A DNA stretch of 64,000 nucleotides from JARRPM01 sp963765545. GTDB taxonomy: Bacteria; Pseudomonadota; Gammaproteobacteria; Pseudomonadales; Halieaceae. Made by a program: the position numbers and the translations under genes. Below are positions 26,739-36,734 of this stretch, one piece after another; the first letter of the stretch is position 1, and every line of letters begins with the position of its first letter. The DNA is taken from positions 1,736,001 through 1,800,000 of the forward strand of contig CAVXWW010000004.1 of assembly GCA_963765545.1 (NCBI GenBank), in the 5' to 3' direction. The notes under the pieces are model-generated. The model did not search any database. It was not told the DNA's origin and saw nothing but the letters and a program-made list of their open reading frames with translations.

Positions 26739-27169
26739 TCCGCTCGTGCGCTTTTATCGAGCAGTCCAATCAGCGCAGCGATGATAGGCTCATTGGCCGC
26801 AGGAAAATCGTACTGCCTTAACTGCGCCGGCACTATCCATTGCAGGGGCTGATCCTCCAGTCCTCGCGCCACCCCGCCGAATTCCCAAACCACGTGCACA
26901 TCCAGCAGTACGAGCTTGTCGCCGTAATCGTGGCGAATTTCCAGCAGGGGGCTGCTGCGCCCGATCTCTATACCCAGCTCTTCCTGCAACTCCCGGGCCA
27001 GGGCCTCAAGCAGGGGCTCCCCCTCCTCCACCTTGCCGCCGGGAAATTCCCAAAGCCCACCCTGGTGACTGTTGCTGGCCCGCCGGGTAATCAAAACACG
27101 GCCCGCTTCATCCAGCACCACTCCGACGGCTACATGAACCGCTGCCACCTCAGGTCCGGTACTCGGCAT
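26735..27169 (-). CDS. mutT: NUDIX hydrolase, 8-oxo-dGTP diphosphatase MutT
   Basis: The Nudix box GGKVEEGEPLLEALARELQEELG is intact (given as two overlapping parts GGKVEEGEPLLEALAREL and RELQEELGIEI, around residues 40-65). MutT removes oxidised guanine nucleotides from the pool. About 144 residues are predicted from the ATG at 27169, which overlaps the argJ end. A further in-frame start at 27181 and a GTG at 27148 are possible. The position directly behind secA-argJ is conserved in Pseudomonas. Confidence 0.92.
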   Translation of the reverse strand: MPSTGPEVAAVHVAVGVVLDEAGRVLITRRASNSHQGGLWEFPGGKVEEGEPLLEALARELQEELGIEIGRSSPLLEIRHDYGDKLVLLDVHVVWEFGGVARGLEDQPLQWIVPAQLRQYDFPAANEPIIAALIGLLDKSARAD

Positions 27170-28376
27170 TGATGCGAACATAGTCGTAGGAGAAGTCTGC
27201 AGTCCAGACCGCCGCGCTGCTCCCTCCGCGATTCAACTCGACGCGAATCTCAATCTCTTCCTCGGCCATTGCCACTGCGCCCTGCTCCTCGGTGTAGCTG
27301 GCCGCCCGGCAACCGTCGCGGGCAATCAACACATTGTTGAGGTAGACATCTACTTTCTCTACCTGCAAGTCCTGCACATCCGCCCGGCCAATGGCCGCCA
27401 GCAGCCGCCCCCAGTTCGGGTCACTGGCAAACAGGGCCGTTTTGACCAGTGGCGAATGGGCGATAGTAAAAGCCACATCAAGGCACTCAGGTTCATGGCG
27501 CCCGCCATTGACCTGCACCGTCACAAACTTGGTGGCACCCTCGCCATCACGCACCAGGCCCTGGGCCAGCTGCAGGCAGACCTGTTCCAGCGCATCGCGC
27601 AGGCCCGCGTAGAGCGGCGACGCGGTATCGGCCAACTCGGCATTCCCGGCTGCACCGGTAGCCGCCAATACGCAGGCATCATTAGTAGAGGTGTCGCCAT
27701 CAACGGTAACGCGATTGAAAGTGGTCTCGACGACAGCACCCAGCAACGCCTGCAGCACGCAGCGCTCTACCGCCATATCCGTGGCGATATAGGCGAGCAT
27801 GGTCGCCATATTGGGGCGTATCATGCCCGCGCCCTTGGCGATCCCGGTGATGGTGTAATTCGCGTCGCCCACGCTGAAGCGCAAGGAACAACCCTTGGGA
27901 CGGGTATCGGTGGTCATAATCCCCTGCGCAGCCTCGGCCCAGCTGTCATCAGACAGCGCGGCTATCACCGCCGGCACAGCCGCCTCCAGCAGTGGCACCG
28001 GCAGGGGCTCGCCAATCACCCCGGTAGAAAATGGCAGCACCGACTCGGTGGGCACGCAGGCTAAGGCCGCCACCGCCGCGGAGCAAACCCGGGCGTCTTC
28101 AATGCCAGCCGCACCGGTACCCGCGTTGGCATTTCCCGTATTGACGAGAAGGTAGCGGGGCTGCCCGGCGCAGGCATGCAGATGCTCCCTGGCCACCGTT
28201 ACCGGGGCGGCACAAAACGCGTTGCGGGTAAATACTGCCGCGACTGTCGACCCTTCCTCCAGGGCCATCAGTACCAGGTCCTTGCGGCCGGGTGTCTTGA
28301 TGCCGGCCGATACCGTCCCTAATCGAACCCCGGGCACGGGGTGCAGTACCCCCAGGGCATCGCTTCCTACCGCCAT
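27150..28376 (-). CDS. argJ: Bifunctional ornithine acetyltransferase / N-acetylglutamate synthase ArgJ
   Basis: The protein has 408 residues with the self-cleavage region DGDTSTNDACVLAATG (around residue 215). The Thr there becomes the nucleophile of the beta chain. KGAGMIRPNMATMLAY (around residue 180) is also typical. It recycles acetyl groups in arginine synthesis. It lies 15 bp downstream of secA on the same strand, likely in the same transcript. Confidence 0.97.
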   Translation of the reverse strand: MAVGSDALGVLHPVPGVRLGTVSAGIKTPGRKDLVLMALEEGSTVAAVFTRNAFCAAPVTVAREHLHACAGQPRYLLVNTGNANAGTGAAGIEDARVCSAAVAALACVPTESVLPFSTGVIGEPLPVPLLEAAVPAVIAALSDDSWAEAAQGIMTTDTRPKGCSLRFSVGDANYTITGIAKGAGMIRPNMATMLAYIATDMAVERCVLQALLGAVVETTFNRVTVDGDTSTNDACVLAATGAAGNAELADTASPLYAGLRDALEQVCLQLAQGLVRDGEGATKFVTVQVNGGRHEPECLDVAFTIAHSPLVKTALFASDPNWGRLLAAIGRADVQDLQVEKVDVYLNNVLIARDGCRAASYTEEQGAVAMAEEEIEIRVELNRGGSSAAVWTADFSYDYVRINAEYRT

Positions 28377-28391
28377 ATTACTGCTCCCGGC

Positions 28392-31115
28392 TTACAGCTT
28401 GCCGTGGCAGGCTTTGTATTTCTTGCCGCTGCCACAGGGACAGGGCTCGTTGCGGCCAACCTTCGGCTGGTCCCGGGTAAACGTCTGCGGTACCGCCGGC
28501 GGGGCCTGTTCGCCCGCACCCTCGCCACCGGCGGCCGGCGACGCTGCCATACCCGAGGCCTGGGCGTGCTGAAACGCGAGCTTTTCCCGCTCCGCTGCTT
28601 CCCGCCGTTGGCGCTCTATCTGCTCGGCCTCGTCCTGGCGCTGTATCTGCACGTGGCTGAGGAACTTCACCACCTCGTCCTTCAGATTCTTCAGCAATTC
28701 CTCAAACAGCTCGAAAGACTCCCGCTTGTATTCCTGCTTGGGGTTCTTCTGGGCATAGGCGCGCAGGTGAATGCCCTGGCGCAGGTGATCCATGGTGGAC
28801 AGGTGCTCCTTCCACAGGGTGTCCAGCACCTGCAACATGATCTGTTTCTCGATCTTGCGCATGCCGGGCCCGACCCGCTCACTCTTGGCGTCGTAAGCCG
28901 CCTGCACCTCGCCACAAATCTTCTCCCGCAGGGCTTCCTCGTGTAACTGGTTGTCCGCTTCCAGCCACTGTTCCAGTGGCAAGGAAACGGCAAATTCGGC
29001 CTCCAGCTGTTTTTCAAGGCCGGGAATATCCCACTGCTCTTCCACGCTCAGGGGCGGGATATAGCTGTCTATGGCCTCATTCACCACATCGCGGCGAATG
29101 GCGGTAATGGTCTCGGACACATCGAGTTCACCCAGCAGGTCATTGCGTTGCTGGTAGATTATCTGGCGCTGGTCATTCGCCACGTCATCGTATTCCAGCA
29201 ACTGCTTGCGGATATCGAAGTTGCGACCTTCGACCTTGCGCTGCGCCTTCTCTATCGCGTTGGTTACCATGCGGTGCTCGATAGCCTCGCCCTTTTCCAT
29301 GCCCAGGGCCTGCATAAAGCTCTTGACCCTGTCCGAGGCGAATATGCGCATCAGATTATCTTCCAGGGAAAGGTAAAAACGCGAGAGTCCCGGGTCACCC
29401 TGCCGACCCGCACGCCCGCGCAGCTGGTTATCGATGCGGCGCGATTCATGTCGCTCTGTCCCCAGGATATGCAGTCCGCCGGCGTCCAGAACCTGCTGGT
29501 GGCGCTGCTGCCAGGCAGTGCGAACCTCTGCCTGCCCGGCCTCATCCAGGGTGGGTGCTGAGGCCATTTCTGATTCCAGGTTGCCACCCAGCACAATATC
29601 GGTACCACGGCCCGCCATATTGGTGGCAATGGTAACCACCCCCGGACGCCCGGCCTGGGCAATAATCTCGGCTTCCTGTTCGTGGTACTTGGCGTTGAGG
29701 ACCTTGTGCTCAATCTCTGCCTTGCGAAAACGCTTGGATAACTCCTCCGAGGTTTCAACCGAGGCGGTACCCACCAGCACTGGCGCGCCCTTTGCCATGC
29801 ATTCGCGCACATCGGCCACAATGGCATCAAACTTCTCTTGTGTACTCAGGTAGACCAGGTCATTCAGGTCCTTGCGCTGCTGCTGCACATTGGTGGGAAT
29901 CACCAGCACTTCCAGGCCGTAGATCTGGCGGAACTCAAATGCCTCGGTGTCGGCGGTACCCGTCATGCCTGACAGCTTCTGGTAAAGACGAAAATAGTTC
30001 TGAAAGGTGGTGGACGCGAGGGTCTGGCTTTCACTCTGGATAGACACGCCCTCCTTGGCCTCTATCGCCTGGTGCAGGCCCTCCGACAGACGGCGCCCCG
30101 CCATGGTTCGGCCGGTGTGCTCATCGATCAGAACCACCTGTCCGTCCTGCACAATATATTCAACATCCCGATTGAACATGACATGGGCTCGCAACCCGGA
30201 ATACACGTGATGCAGCAAATTGAGGTTGGTTGCCGCATACAGGCTGTCCCCCTCTTCCAGCAGCTTTTCCTGCACCATCAGGGATTCAATATACTCGTGC
30301 CCCTCTTCCGTCAGTTCTACCTGGCGCTGTTTTTCATCAACCGTGTAATGCCCCTGCTGGCCCTCTTCATCGCGCTTGAGCAGGGGGACCATCCGGTTAA
30401 TGCGCTTGTACAGCTCAGAGCTGTCCTCGGACGCGCCCGAGATAATGAGTGGAGTTCTGGCCTCGTCAATCAGGATTGAGTCAACCTCATCCACAATTGC
30501 AAAGCTCAAGCCACCTTGCAGTCTATCCTCCATGGCAAAAGCCATGTTGTCGCGCAGGTAATCAAATCCGAACTCGTTGTTGGTGCCATAGACAATATCG
30601 GCGGTATAGGCGGCCCGCTTTTCATCCTGCATCTGGCCGGAGCGAATAACACCCACCGAAACCCCGAGAAACTCGTACAGCGGCCTCATCCAATTGGCGT
30701 CACGGCTGGCCAGGTAGTCATTCACCGTGATCAGGTGAACACTGTTGCCCGCCAGGGCATTGAGATAGGCCGGCAGGGTCGCTACCAGGGTCTTGCCCTC
30801 TCCGGTGCGCATCTCGGCAATCTTGCCCTCATGCAGGGCCATGCCCCCAATCAGCTGCACATCGAAATGGCGCATGCCCAGCACCCGCTCTCCCGCCTCC
30901 CGGGCGACCGCAAAAGCTTCCGGTAATATCTTGTCCAGGCTTTCCCCGGCAGCTACCCGCTGCTTGAATTCACCGGTCTTGGCTGCCAGTTGCTCGTCGT
31001 TGAGCGCCTTGATCTCATCGGTAAGGGTGTTGATCTGCTTAACCACCTTACCCATACGCTTCAGTTCCCGGTCATTGCGGGTACCAAACAGTTTCTTAAG
31101 GCTATTGCTAATCAT
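28392..31115 (-). CDS. secA: Preprotein translocase ATPase SecA
   Basis: SecA is the motor that pushes unfolded preproteins through SecYEG. The 907-residue product is full length. Walker A is MRTGEGKTLVATLPAYL (around residue 102), the DEAD motif is VDEVDSILIDEART (around residue 205), and the helicase motif VI lies in GRAGRQGDPG. The C-terminal SecB/zinc-binding tail has CPCGSGKKYKACHG intact. No secM gene is seen, as an M23 peptidase precedes it. Confidence 0.99.
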   Translation of the reverse strand: MISNSLKKLFGTRNDRELKRMGKVVKQINTLTDEIKALNDEQLAAKTGEFKQRVAAGESLDKILPEAFAVAREAGERVLGMRHFDVQLIGGMALHEGKIAEMRTGEGKTLVATLPAYLNALAGNSVHLITVNDYLASRDANWMRPLYEFLGVSVGVIRSGQMQDEKRAAYTADIVYGTNNEFGFDYLRDNMAFAMEDRLQGGLSFAIVDEVDSILIDEARTPLIISGASEDSSELYKRINRMVPLLKRDEEGQQGHYTVDEKQRQVELTEEGHEYIESLMVQEKLLEEGDSLYAATNLNLLHHVYSGLRAHVMFNRDVEYIVQDGQVVLIDEHTGRTMAGRRLSEGLHQAIEAKEGVSIQSESQTLASTTFQNYFRLYQKLSGMTGTADTEAFEFRQIYGLEVLVIPTNVQQQRKDLNDLVYLSTQEKFDAIVADVRECMAKGAPVLVGTASVETSEELSKRFRKAEIEHKVLNAKYHEQEAEIIAQAGRPGVVTIATNMAGRGTDIVLGGNLESEMASAPTLDEAGQAEVRTAWQQRHQQVLDAGGLHILGTERHESRRIDNQLRGRAGRQGDPGLSRFYLSLEDNLMRIFASDRVKSFMQALGMEKGEAIEHRMVTNAIEKAQRKVEGRNFDIRKQLLEYDDVANDQRQIIYQQRNDLLGELDVSETITAIRRDVVNEAIDSYIPPLSVEEQWDIPGLEKQLEAEFAVSLPLEQWLEADNQLHEEALREKICGEVQAAYDAKSERVGPGMRKIEKQIMLQVLDTLWKEHLSTMDHLRQGIHLRAYAQKNPKQEYKRESFELFEELLKNLKDEVVKFLSHVQIQRQDEAEQIERQRREAAEREKLAFQHAQASGMAASPAAGGEGAGEQAPPAVPQTFTRDQPKVGRNEPCPCGSGKKYKACHGKL

Positions 31116-31191
31116 CGTAATTCACTTTTTGACATAGGAGGGTTCGCCGGGGCAGTCGCCGGGGCGGATGTGCTATCGGGAAAAAAGGAGC

Positions 31192-32121
31192 CTAGCGGCG
31201 GGTACGGTGGACGTAGCTTGAAGGGTCGACAGGGCGGCCGTGCTTGTAGACCTCATAATGCACATGAGCGCCCGTAGAGCGGCCCGTAGTGCCAAGCAGG
31301 GCAATGGTTTCACCCTTGCGCACCAGGTCGCCGGTGGCGACAAGGTTCTGCTTGTTGTGTGCATAGCGGGTAACAAAACCGTCCCCGTGGGAAATTTCTA
31401 CCATATTGCCGTAACCGGATTCCCTACCGGTCCAGGTCACGACACCCGCGGCCACTGCCAGGACACCAGACCCTTCCTTGCCGGCAAAGTCGATGCCATT
31501 GTGCATGGACCTGCGGCCCGAAAACGGGTCGGTGCGCATGCCGTACTGGGATGACACCCAGCCTTTCTCGACAGGCTGGCCGGACAGCCAGGATTCATCC
31601 GCCAACTTCCGTTTATGAAAAAGTGATTCTAATATGCCAAGCTGCTGCTCACGGTTATCCAGGCGGGCTTCAAAGCTGTCTACGTCGCTGGCCAGGTCCA
31701 TGGAATTGAAATCTACCCGGTATTCGCCGGCCAGCGGTCCCCCCACGGCGGGGGCCTGACTGAAATCGAACTCGCCTTCACCCAGGTCGGCCATGGCGGT
31801 AAGGTGTTCTCCGAGGGCATCCAGGCGGGTCATCCTGGCCTGCAGCTCCGCCAGGTTGATAGTCAGGGCCTGCAGCTTCAGCTCAGCCTCGTTCTGCAAG
31901 GCCTCCAGCCCCATGGACTGCTGGTCCAGACCTTCCTGAATCGTGTCCAGGGTAGCTCCGCGCAGGGCACTGGCCTCACTGCCCTGTCCGGCCAGGTAAC
32001 CGATGGCCAGCATACCCAGGGGAAAGCCCAGACAGCAAAAAGAGACAAGCGCACGGGTCCAGCGACCCACTTCGATAGAACGGGAACCACCGTGCTTACC
32101 ACTGATAAGAATAACTTTCAT
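31192..32121 (-). CDS. M23 (LytM/gluzincin-type) metallopeptidase, membrane-anchored
   Basis: The product is 309 residues from the ATG at 32119-32121. One TM helix lies around residues 28-48 (FCCLGFPLGMLAIGYLA) and a coiled-coil region at about 55-150. A C-terminal M23 domain has MHNGIDFAG (His and Asp ligands), YAHNKQNL and the HVHYEVY zinc motif. Catalytic residues look intact, so it may be an active peptidoglycan endopeptidase rather than an EnvC-like activator. An M23 gene between lpxC and secA is also the arrangement in Pseudomonas. The exact substrate is unknown. Confidence 0.92.
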   Translation of the reverse strand: MKVILISGKHGGSRSIEVGRWTRALVSFCCLGFPLGMLAIGYLAGQGSEASALRGATLDTIQEGLDQQSMGLEALQNEAELKLQALTINLAELQARMTRLDALGEHLTAMADLGEGEFDFSQAPAVGGPLAGEYRVDFNSMDLASDVDSFEARLDNREQQLGILESLFHKRKLADESWLSGQPVEKGWVSSQYGMRTDPFSGRRSMHNGIDFAGKEGSGVLAVAAGVVTWTGRESGYGNMVEISHGDGFVTRYAHNKQNLVATGDLVRKGETIALLGTTGRSTGAHVHYEVYKHGRPVDPSSYVHRTRR

Positions 32122-32228
32122 CAATACATTGACTGGGGGAGCGCGCCTGTTTGGCTGCGGACTATGCCACAGTTGTTCTGGAAAATCCACGAAATGGCGG
32201 CCAGATGCCCCGTCCGGGCCAGCGGGTC

Positions 32229-33140
32229 TCAGCTCGCTATGGCCGCCGCCAACGAATAGCAGATGGGTGCCGGCGCCTGGTCCTCGAAGGTCACCATTTC
32301 CCAGGCATCGGGCTGGGCGATCAGCGCTCGCAGGGTTGCATTGTTGAGTGCATGCCCTGATTTGTAGGCCCGAAACTCCCCCAGCAGGCTGTGACCCAGT
32401 AAGTACAGGTCCCCAACCGCGTCCAGCACCTTGTGGCGCACGAATTCGTCCTCAAAGCGCAGGCCATCCTGGTTGAGAATACGGTACTCATCGACCACGA
32501 TGGCATTGTCAACACTGCCCCCTCGCGCCAACCCCCGCGAACGCAGGTACTCTATCTCGTGAATAAAACCAAACGTCCTGGCGCGACTGACTTCCTGGAC
32601 AAAGGATGTGGTGGAGAAATCAAGCTCCGCATGGGCGGTGCGATCGCGAAACACAGGATGGTCGAAATCAATGGTAAAGGAGACCTTGAACCCGTCAAAC
32701 GGCAACAGGCTGGCGACTTTATCGCCATCTTCCACGGTGATCTTGCGCTTTATGCGCACGAATTTTTTAGCCGCCGCCTGCTCAACGATCCCGGCAGACT
32801 GGATCAGGAACACAAAGGGGCCCGCGCTGCCGTCCATGATAGGGACCTCCGGAGCGCTGAGGTCAATATAGGCATTATCTACTCCCAGCCCCGCGAGGGC
32901 TGCCAACAGGTGCTCTACAGTCGACACCCGCTCCCCATCCACAACCAGGGTGGTGGATAAGGTGGTATCGCCCACATATTCCGCGCGGGCCGGCAACTCC
33001 AGCACCGGGTCGAGATCAGTTCTGCGAAACACCACACCGGCATCGACCGGCGCCGGATGAAGTGTCATGTAGACCTTTTCACCCGTATGCAGGCTGACAC
33101 CCGTCGCTTTGATCGAGTTACGCAGTGTGCGCTGTCGCAT
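32229..33140 (-). CDS. lpxC: UDP-3-O-acyl-N-acetylglucosamine deacetylase LpxC
   Basis: LpxC is the zinc deacetylase that commits lipid A synthesis. The product is 303 residues. TVEHLLAALAGLGVDNA (His ligand, around residue 78) and RHKVLDAVGDLYLLG (His and Asp ligands, around residue 237) are present, as is the FVLIQSAGI/MDGSAGPF segment. It is the last envelope gene of the dcw region and is separated from ftsZ by 247 bp with a hairpin, so it may have its own promoter. Confidence 0.98.
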   Translation of the reverse strand: MRQRTLRNSIKATGVSLHTGEKVYMTLHPAPVDAGVVFRRTDLDPVLELPARAEYVGDTTLSTTLVVDGERVSTVEHLLAALAGLGVDNAYIDLSAPEVPIMDGSAGPFVFLIQSAGIVEQAAAKKFVRIKRKITVEDGDKVASLLPFDGFKVSFTIDFDHPVFRDRTAHAELDFSTTSFVQEVSRARTFGFIHEIEYLRSRGLARGGSVDNAIVVDEYRILNQDGLRFEDEFVRHKVLDAVGDLYLLGHSLLGEFRAYKSGHALNNATLRALIAQPDAWEMVTFEDQAPAPICYSLAAAIAS

Positions 33141-33338
33141 CCGAACTTCTCCAACCCTTCGGAAGTCTGCCGGATTCAGGTGTCCTCAGCGAGCCTTGTG
33201 GAAATATACATCCATAATCACCCTGTTTTGAAGCGCAAAGTGGGGCTACGCTCCAAAATCAAGGCAAATTCACGTCCATTTCCCACTATCGCTGCCGAAT
33301 CATCCCTGGTCCGAAAACCTCCTGTTATTATGGTTTTA

Positions 33339-33360
33339 CCAGCGGCAGCAAGGCCGCTGG
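33339..33360 (-). terminator. Hairpin between ftsZ and lpxC
   Basis: The inverted repeat CCAGCGGC (33339-33346) / GCCGCTGG (33353-33360) has a 6-nt loop, 27 bp after the ftsZ stop. On the minus strand it is followed by TAAAACC and not a U-tract, so it may attenuate or protect the ftsZ mRNA end rather than terminate fully. Confidence 0.4.
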
Positions 33361-33387
33361 GGGATTCTCCCGGCGACAGCTTACTAC

Positions 33388-34551
33388 TTAATCGGCCTGA
33401 CGACGCAAAAAAGCGGGAATATCGAAATATTCATCACCACCCGCATCGGCAGCCTGCGCCTGGCCTGATCCTGCCCGGCCTGACTTGCGCATAGCTGTAG
33501 GGCGATCAAATTGCGCGTAATCCGGCTCCAGTTCAACATCCACGGATGCCGGCTTGGGGGCAGATTCTACCACCTGCAGCGGAGCCTTCATGGCTTCACT
33601 GCCCAGCCCGGTTGCAACCACGGTAACCCTGAGTTCTTCGCCCATATCGGGGTCGATCACGGTACCCACCACAACAGTGGCTTCTTCCGAGGCGAACTCC
33701 TCGATAGTGTCACCCACTTCGGAGAATTCACCCAAAGACAGGTCGAGACCGGCAGTGATATTCACCAGGATCCCGCGAGCACCCTCAAGGTTGACGTCGT
33801 CCAGCAGCGGGCTGTTGATCGCCCTTTCAGCCGCTTCGCGGGCCCGGTTTTCACCGAAGGAGCTGCCTGTACCCATCATGGCCATACCCATTTCAGACAT
33901 GACAGTGCGCACATCGGCGAAGTCGACGTTGATCATGCCCGGACGGATAATCAGGTCGGCAATGCCCTGAACCGCACCCAACAGTACATCATTGGCTTCT
34001 TTAAATGCATCCAGCAGACTGGTATTTTTCCCCAGGACCTCCAGCAGCTTCTCGTTGGGAATCGTGATCAGGGAGTCAACATGTTGCTGCAGCTCCGCGA
34101 CACCTTCAACGGCGATCTGCAGACGCTTTTTCCCCTCGAAAGGGAATGGGCGCGTCACGACCGCGACCGTGAGAATGCCCAGCTCGCGCGCAATTTCAGC
34201 GACCACAGGTGCGCCACCGGTGCCGGTACCGCCACCCATGCCCGCCGTGATGAACACCATGTCAGCACCGCGCAGTGATTCCGCGATACGCTCCCTGTCT
34301 TCCATTGCCGCAGCCCGACCGATCTCCGGGTTGGCGCCCGCGCCCAGGCCCTTGGTGATTTCCCCGCCCAGTTGCAGGACAGTTTTGGATTGAATGTCAG
34401 ACAGGGCCTGGGCGTCGGTGTTGGCGCAGATGAAGTCCACACCCTCAACGTTGTTTGCGATCATATGCTTGACCGCGTTACCGCCCCCGCCACCGACACC
34501 GATGACTTTGATTACCGCACTTGATGGTACATTTTCTATCAATTCAAACAT
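33388..34551 (-). CDS. ftsZ: Cell-division GTPase FtsZ
   Basis: FtsZ is the tubulin homologue that forms the division ring. The 387-residue protein has the GTP-binding signature GMGGGTGTGGAP (around residues 105-116) and the synergy-loop segment NVDFADVRTVM (around 209). A variable linker precedes the C-terminal FtsA/ZipA-binding peptide DIPAFLRRQAD. It is the last of the classical dcw genes, 65 bp after ftsA. Confidence 0.99.
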   Translation of the reverse strand: MFELIENVPSSAVIKVIGVGGGGGNAVKHMIANNVEGVDFICANTDAQALSDIQSKTVLQLGGEITKGLGAGANPEIGRAAAMEDRERIAESLRGADMVFITAGMGGGTGTGGAPVVAEIARELGILTVAVVTRPFPFEGKKRLQIAVEGVAELQQHVDSLITIPNEKLLEVLGKNTSLLDAFKEANDVLLGAVQGIADLIIRPGMINVDFADVRTVMSEMGMAMMGTGSSFGENRAREAAERAINSPLLDDVNLEGARGILVNITAGLDLSLGEFSEVGDTIEEFASEEATVVVGTVIDPDMGEELRVTVVATGLGSEAMKAPLQVVESAPKPASVDVELEPDYAQFDRPTAMRKSGRAGSGQAQAADAGGDEYFDIPAFLRRQAD

Positions 34552-34616
34552 GGTTTTGCTCCCCTAGGTATTGATATGCCGCGCTCGCACGCGACGGTCT
34601 ACTACTTAACAAACAG

Positions 34617-35858
34617 CTAAAAATTACTTTGTAACCAGGTTTTCGCCCGACTGAACAGACCCTCTCCGGAGCCGCCAGTCTTTCCGGCGACACCGACACC
34701 CAACTCCTGGTTATGTTCCGCTCCGTACAGCAACAAACCCACGCTGGTGGCGTAGATCGGATTGCGTACGATATCGTTCAGGCCCTGCACGGTTTGCGGG
34801 TAACCCACCCGAACCGGCATGTGAAATATTTCCTCGGCGAGCTCTACCACGCCTTCCATTTTTGACGTACCGCCACTGAGCACGATGCCAGCGGGTACGA
34901 GATCCTCGTAGCCGCTGCGCCGCAGCTCGGCCTGGACTAGGGTAAAAAGCTCGTCGTATCGCGGTTCGACCACCTCCGCCAGCGCCTGGCGTGAAAGATC
35001 CCTGGGCGCGCGATCGCCGACACTGGGTACCTTTATGGTTTCGTCAGCGCCCGCCAGCTGGGTCAGCGCACAGGCGTAGCGAATCTTGATTTCCTCTGCG
35101 TGCTGGGTGGGCGTTCGCAGCGCCATGGCGATGTCATTCGTCACCTGGTCGCCAGCAATCGGTATCACCCCCGTGTGCCGAATGGAGCCATCGGTAAAGA
35201 TGGCGATATCCGTGGTACCTCCACCGATGTCGACCAGACACACGCCCAGCTCGCGCTCGTCATCGGTCAACACGGCGTAGCTGGACGCCAGCTGTTCAAG
35301 AATGATCTCCTCCACTTCCAGACCACAGCGACGTATGCACTTCTCGATATTCTGGGCCGCATTAACCGCGCAGGTAACCAGGTGAACCTTGGCCTCCAGG
35401 CGAACACCGGACATGCCCATGGGCTCCTTGATGCCCTCCTGGTTATCAATGACATATTCCTGCGGCAGGATATGCAGGATCTTCTGGTCGGCGGGAATCG
35501 CCACAGCCTGGGCCGCGTCTATGACCCGCTCCAGGTCGAGGCTGTAAACCTCGCGATCCTTTATCGCAACAATGCCGTGGGAATTGAGGCTGCGAATATG
35601 GCTGCCGGCAATACCGACATACACGGAATGGATCTGGCACCCCGCCATCAGCTCCGCTTCTTCCACTGCCCGCTGGATGGACTGCACGGTCGATTCAATG
35701 TTGACCACCACTCCCTTCTTCATACCCTTGGATGGGTTGGAACCAATACCAACCACCTCGATACCGCCCTCCTGGTCTATCTCCCCAACAATCGCCACCA
35801 CCTTGGATGTCCCTATATCCAGGCCGACGATCATTTTTTTGTCCTGTGCGCTGCCCAT
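34617..35858 (-). CDS. ftsA: Cell-division actin-like protein FtsA
   Basis: FtsA tethers FtsZ to the membrane. This 413-residue protein has the actin-fold phosphate motif VGLDIGTSKVVAIVG (11-25), DIGGGTTDIAIF (around residue 212) and the GIVLSGGTSKMEGV adenosine motif (around 336). The C-terminal amphipathic membrane-targeting helix is KTWLQSNF. It lies 33 bp downstream of ftsQ. Confidence 0.99.
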   Translation of the reverse strand: MGSAQDKKMIVGLDIGTSKVVAIVGEIDQEGGIEVVGIGSNPSKGMKKGVVVNIESTVQSIQRAVEEAELMAGCQIHSVYVGIAGSHIRSLNSHGIVAIKDREVYSLDLERVIDAAQAVAIPADQKILHILPQEYVIDNQEGIKEPMGMSGVRLEAKVHLVTCAVNAAQNIEKCIRRCGLEVEEIILEQLASSYAVLTDDERELGVCLVDIGGGTTDIAIFTDGSIRHTGVIPIAGDQVTNDIAMALRTPTQHAEEIKIRYACALTQLAGADETIKVPSVGDRAPRDLSRQALAEVVEPRYDELFTLVQAELRRSGYEDLVPAGIVLSGGTSKMEGVVELAEEIFHMPVRVGYPQTVQGLNDIVRNPIYATSVGLLLYGAEHNQELGVGVAGKTGGSGEGLFSRAKTWLQSNF

Positions 35859-35891
35859 GGCAGTGTTTCCCCCTGACTACCTGTTATTGAC

Positions 35892-36734
35892 TCAAATACC
35901 CGCTACCCGGGACGATTCTTCGGTGAATGCCACCGCGATGCCCTTCTTGTAGCGAAGATCAACCCGCTCCACGTCCGCTGCCCTGTCTGCAAGCTCCGCC
36001 CTGTAGATCGCCACAAAGCGATGCATACGCTCCAGGAAGTCCTCGCTGCCCAGCAGCACCTGTATGCCGCCCGCAAGTACGACCTGAACCTGACCCCTTT
36101 CATCTACTGTCAACTGCGCCACCGCCAGGTGCAGGGGCGCCAGAATTTCAACAATGCGCTGATAGCCCGCCACCAGGGTTGCGGCGCTGCCCTCGGGCCC
36201 GTCCAACCGCGGCAGGGCTTGCCATTCCTGACTGGAACTGGACTGGAAGACCTCACCCTCATGATTCAGAAAGCCGCTGTCCCCCCAGCGCGCGATGGGC
36301 AATTGCTCCACCACATGAATTTCCAGCGCATTGGGCCAGCGCCGCTGCACGGTCGCCTGGTAGATCCAGGGCAGCTCCTCGAGTTCGAGCCGAATACGCT
36401 GCAGATCTGCCCGCAGAAAACCACCCACCAGGGCGGGCTGGATCATGTCCTGAACCAGGTCTGTCTGGGTGTGCTCAAGCTCGCCCGTTACCGTCACATG
36501 CTCTACCGAAATGGACTGCAGCGTGATGTAGGCTTGCAACCCGGCGACCATAACGACACCGGCGCCAGTCAGGATGATCAGCCGATTGAGCCAGGCCGAA
36601 GGCTTGCGCGGCGCCTTGATGGCTGGCCCCTTGCGGGTAGCGCCCTGGGCCGGCTTGCGAGCGCGCTTCGCTTCCGCTGCGGGCTTGCGACGACCGGCGG
36701 GCGGCGCCACTTTGTTTTTGCGTCTTACTTTCAT
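35892..36734 (-). CDS. ftsQ: Cell-division protein FtsQ
   Basis: The product is 280 residues from the ATG at 36732-36734, which overlaps the ddlB stop (ATGA). A long basic, Ala/Lys/Arg-rich cytoplasmic tail (residues 1-45) precedes one TM helix (LIILTGAGVVMVAGLQAYI, around 50-70). The POTRA domain (ISVEHVTVTGELEHTQ) and the FtsQ beta domain follow. It bridges FtsB-FtsL and early divisome components in the periplasm. Confidence 0.95.
   Translation of the reverse strand: MKVRRKNKVAPPAGRRKPAAEAKRARKPAQGATRKGPAIKAPRKPSAWLNRLIILTGAGVVMVAGLQAYITLQSISVEHVTVTGELEHTQTDLVQDMIQPALVGGFLRADLQRIRLELEELPWIYQATVQRRWPNALEIHVVEQLPIARWGDSGFLNHEGEVFQSSSSQEWQALPRLDGPEGSAATLVAGYQRIVEILAPLHLAVAQLTVDERGQVQVVLAGGIQVLLGSEDFLERMHRFVAIYRAELADRAADVERVDLRYKKGIAVAFTEESSRVAGI

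Noticed and set aside
26739..27169. A yacG gene after coaE, as in Pseudomonas
   Set aside because: No CxxC-type small zinc protein is encoded there. The region is the convergent mutT gene.
3141..33387. Insertion sequences or prophage genes anywhere in the window
   Set aside because: No transposase, integrase or phage structural motif was seen on either strand, including the lower-G+C pilin region.
35100..35876. A 258-codon open frame opposite ftsA
   Set aside because: It is a shadow of ftsA, with Gln/His-rich composition typical of antisense frames and no recognisable domain.
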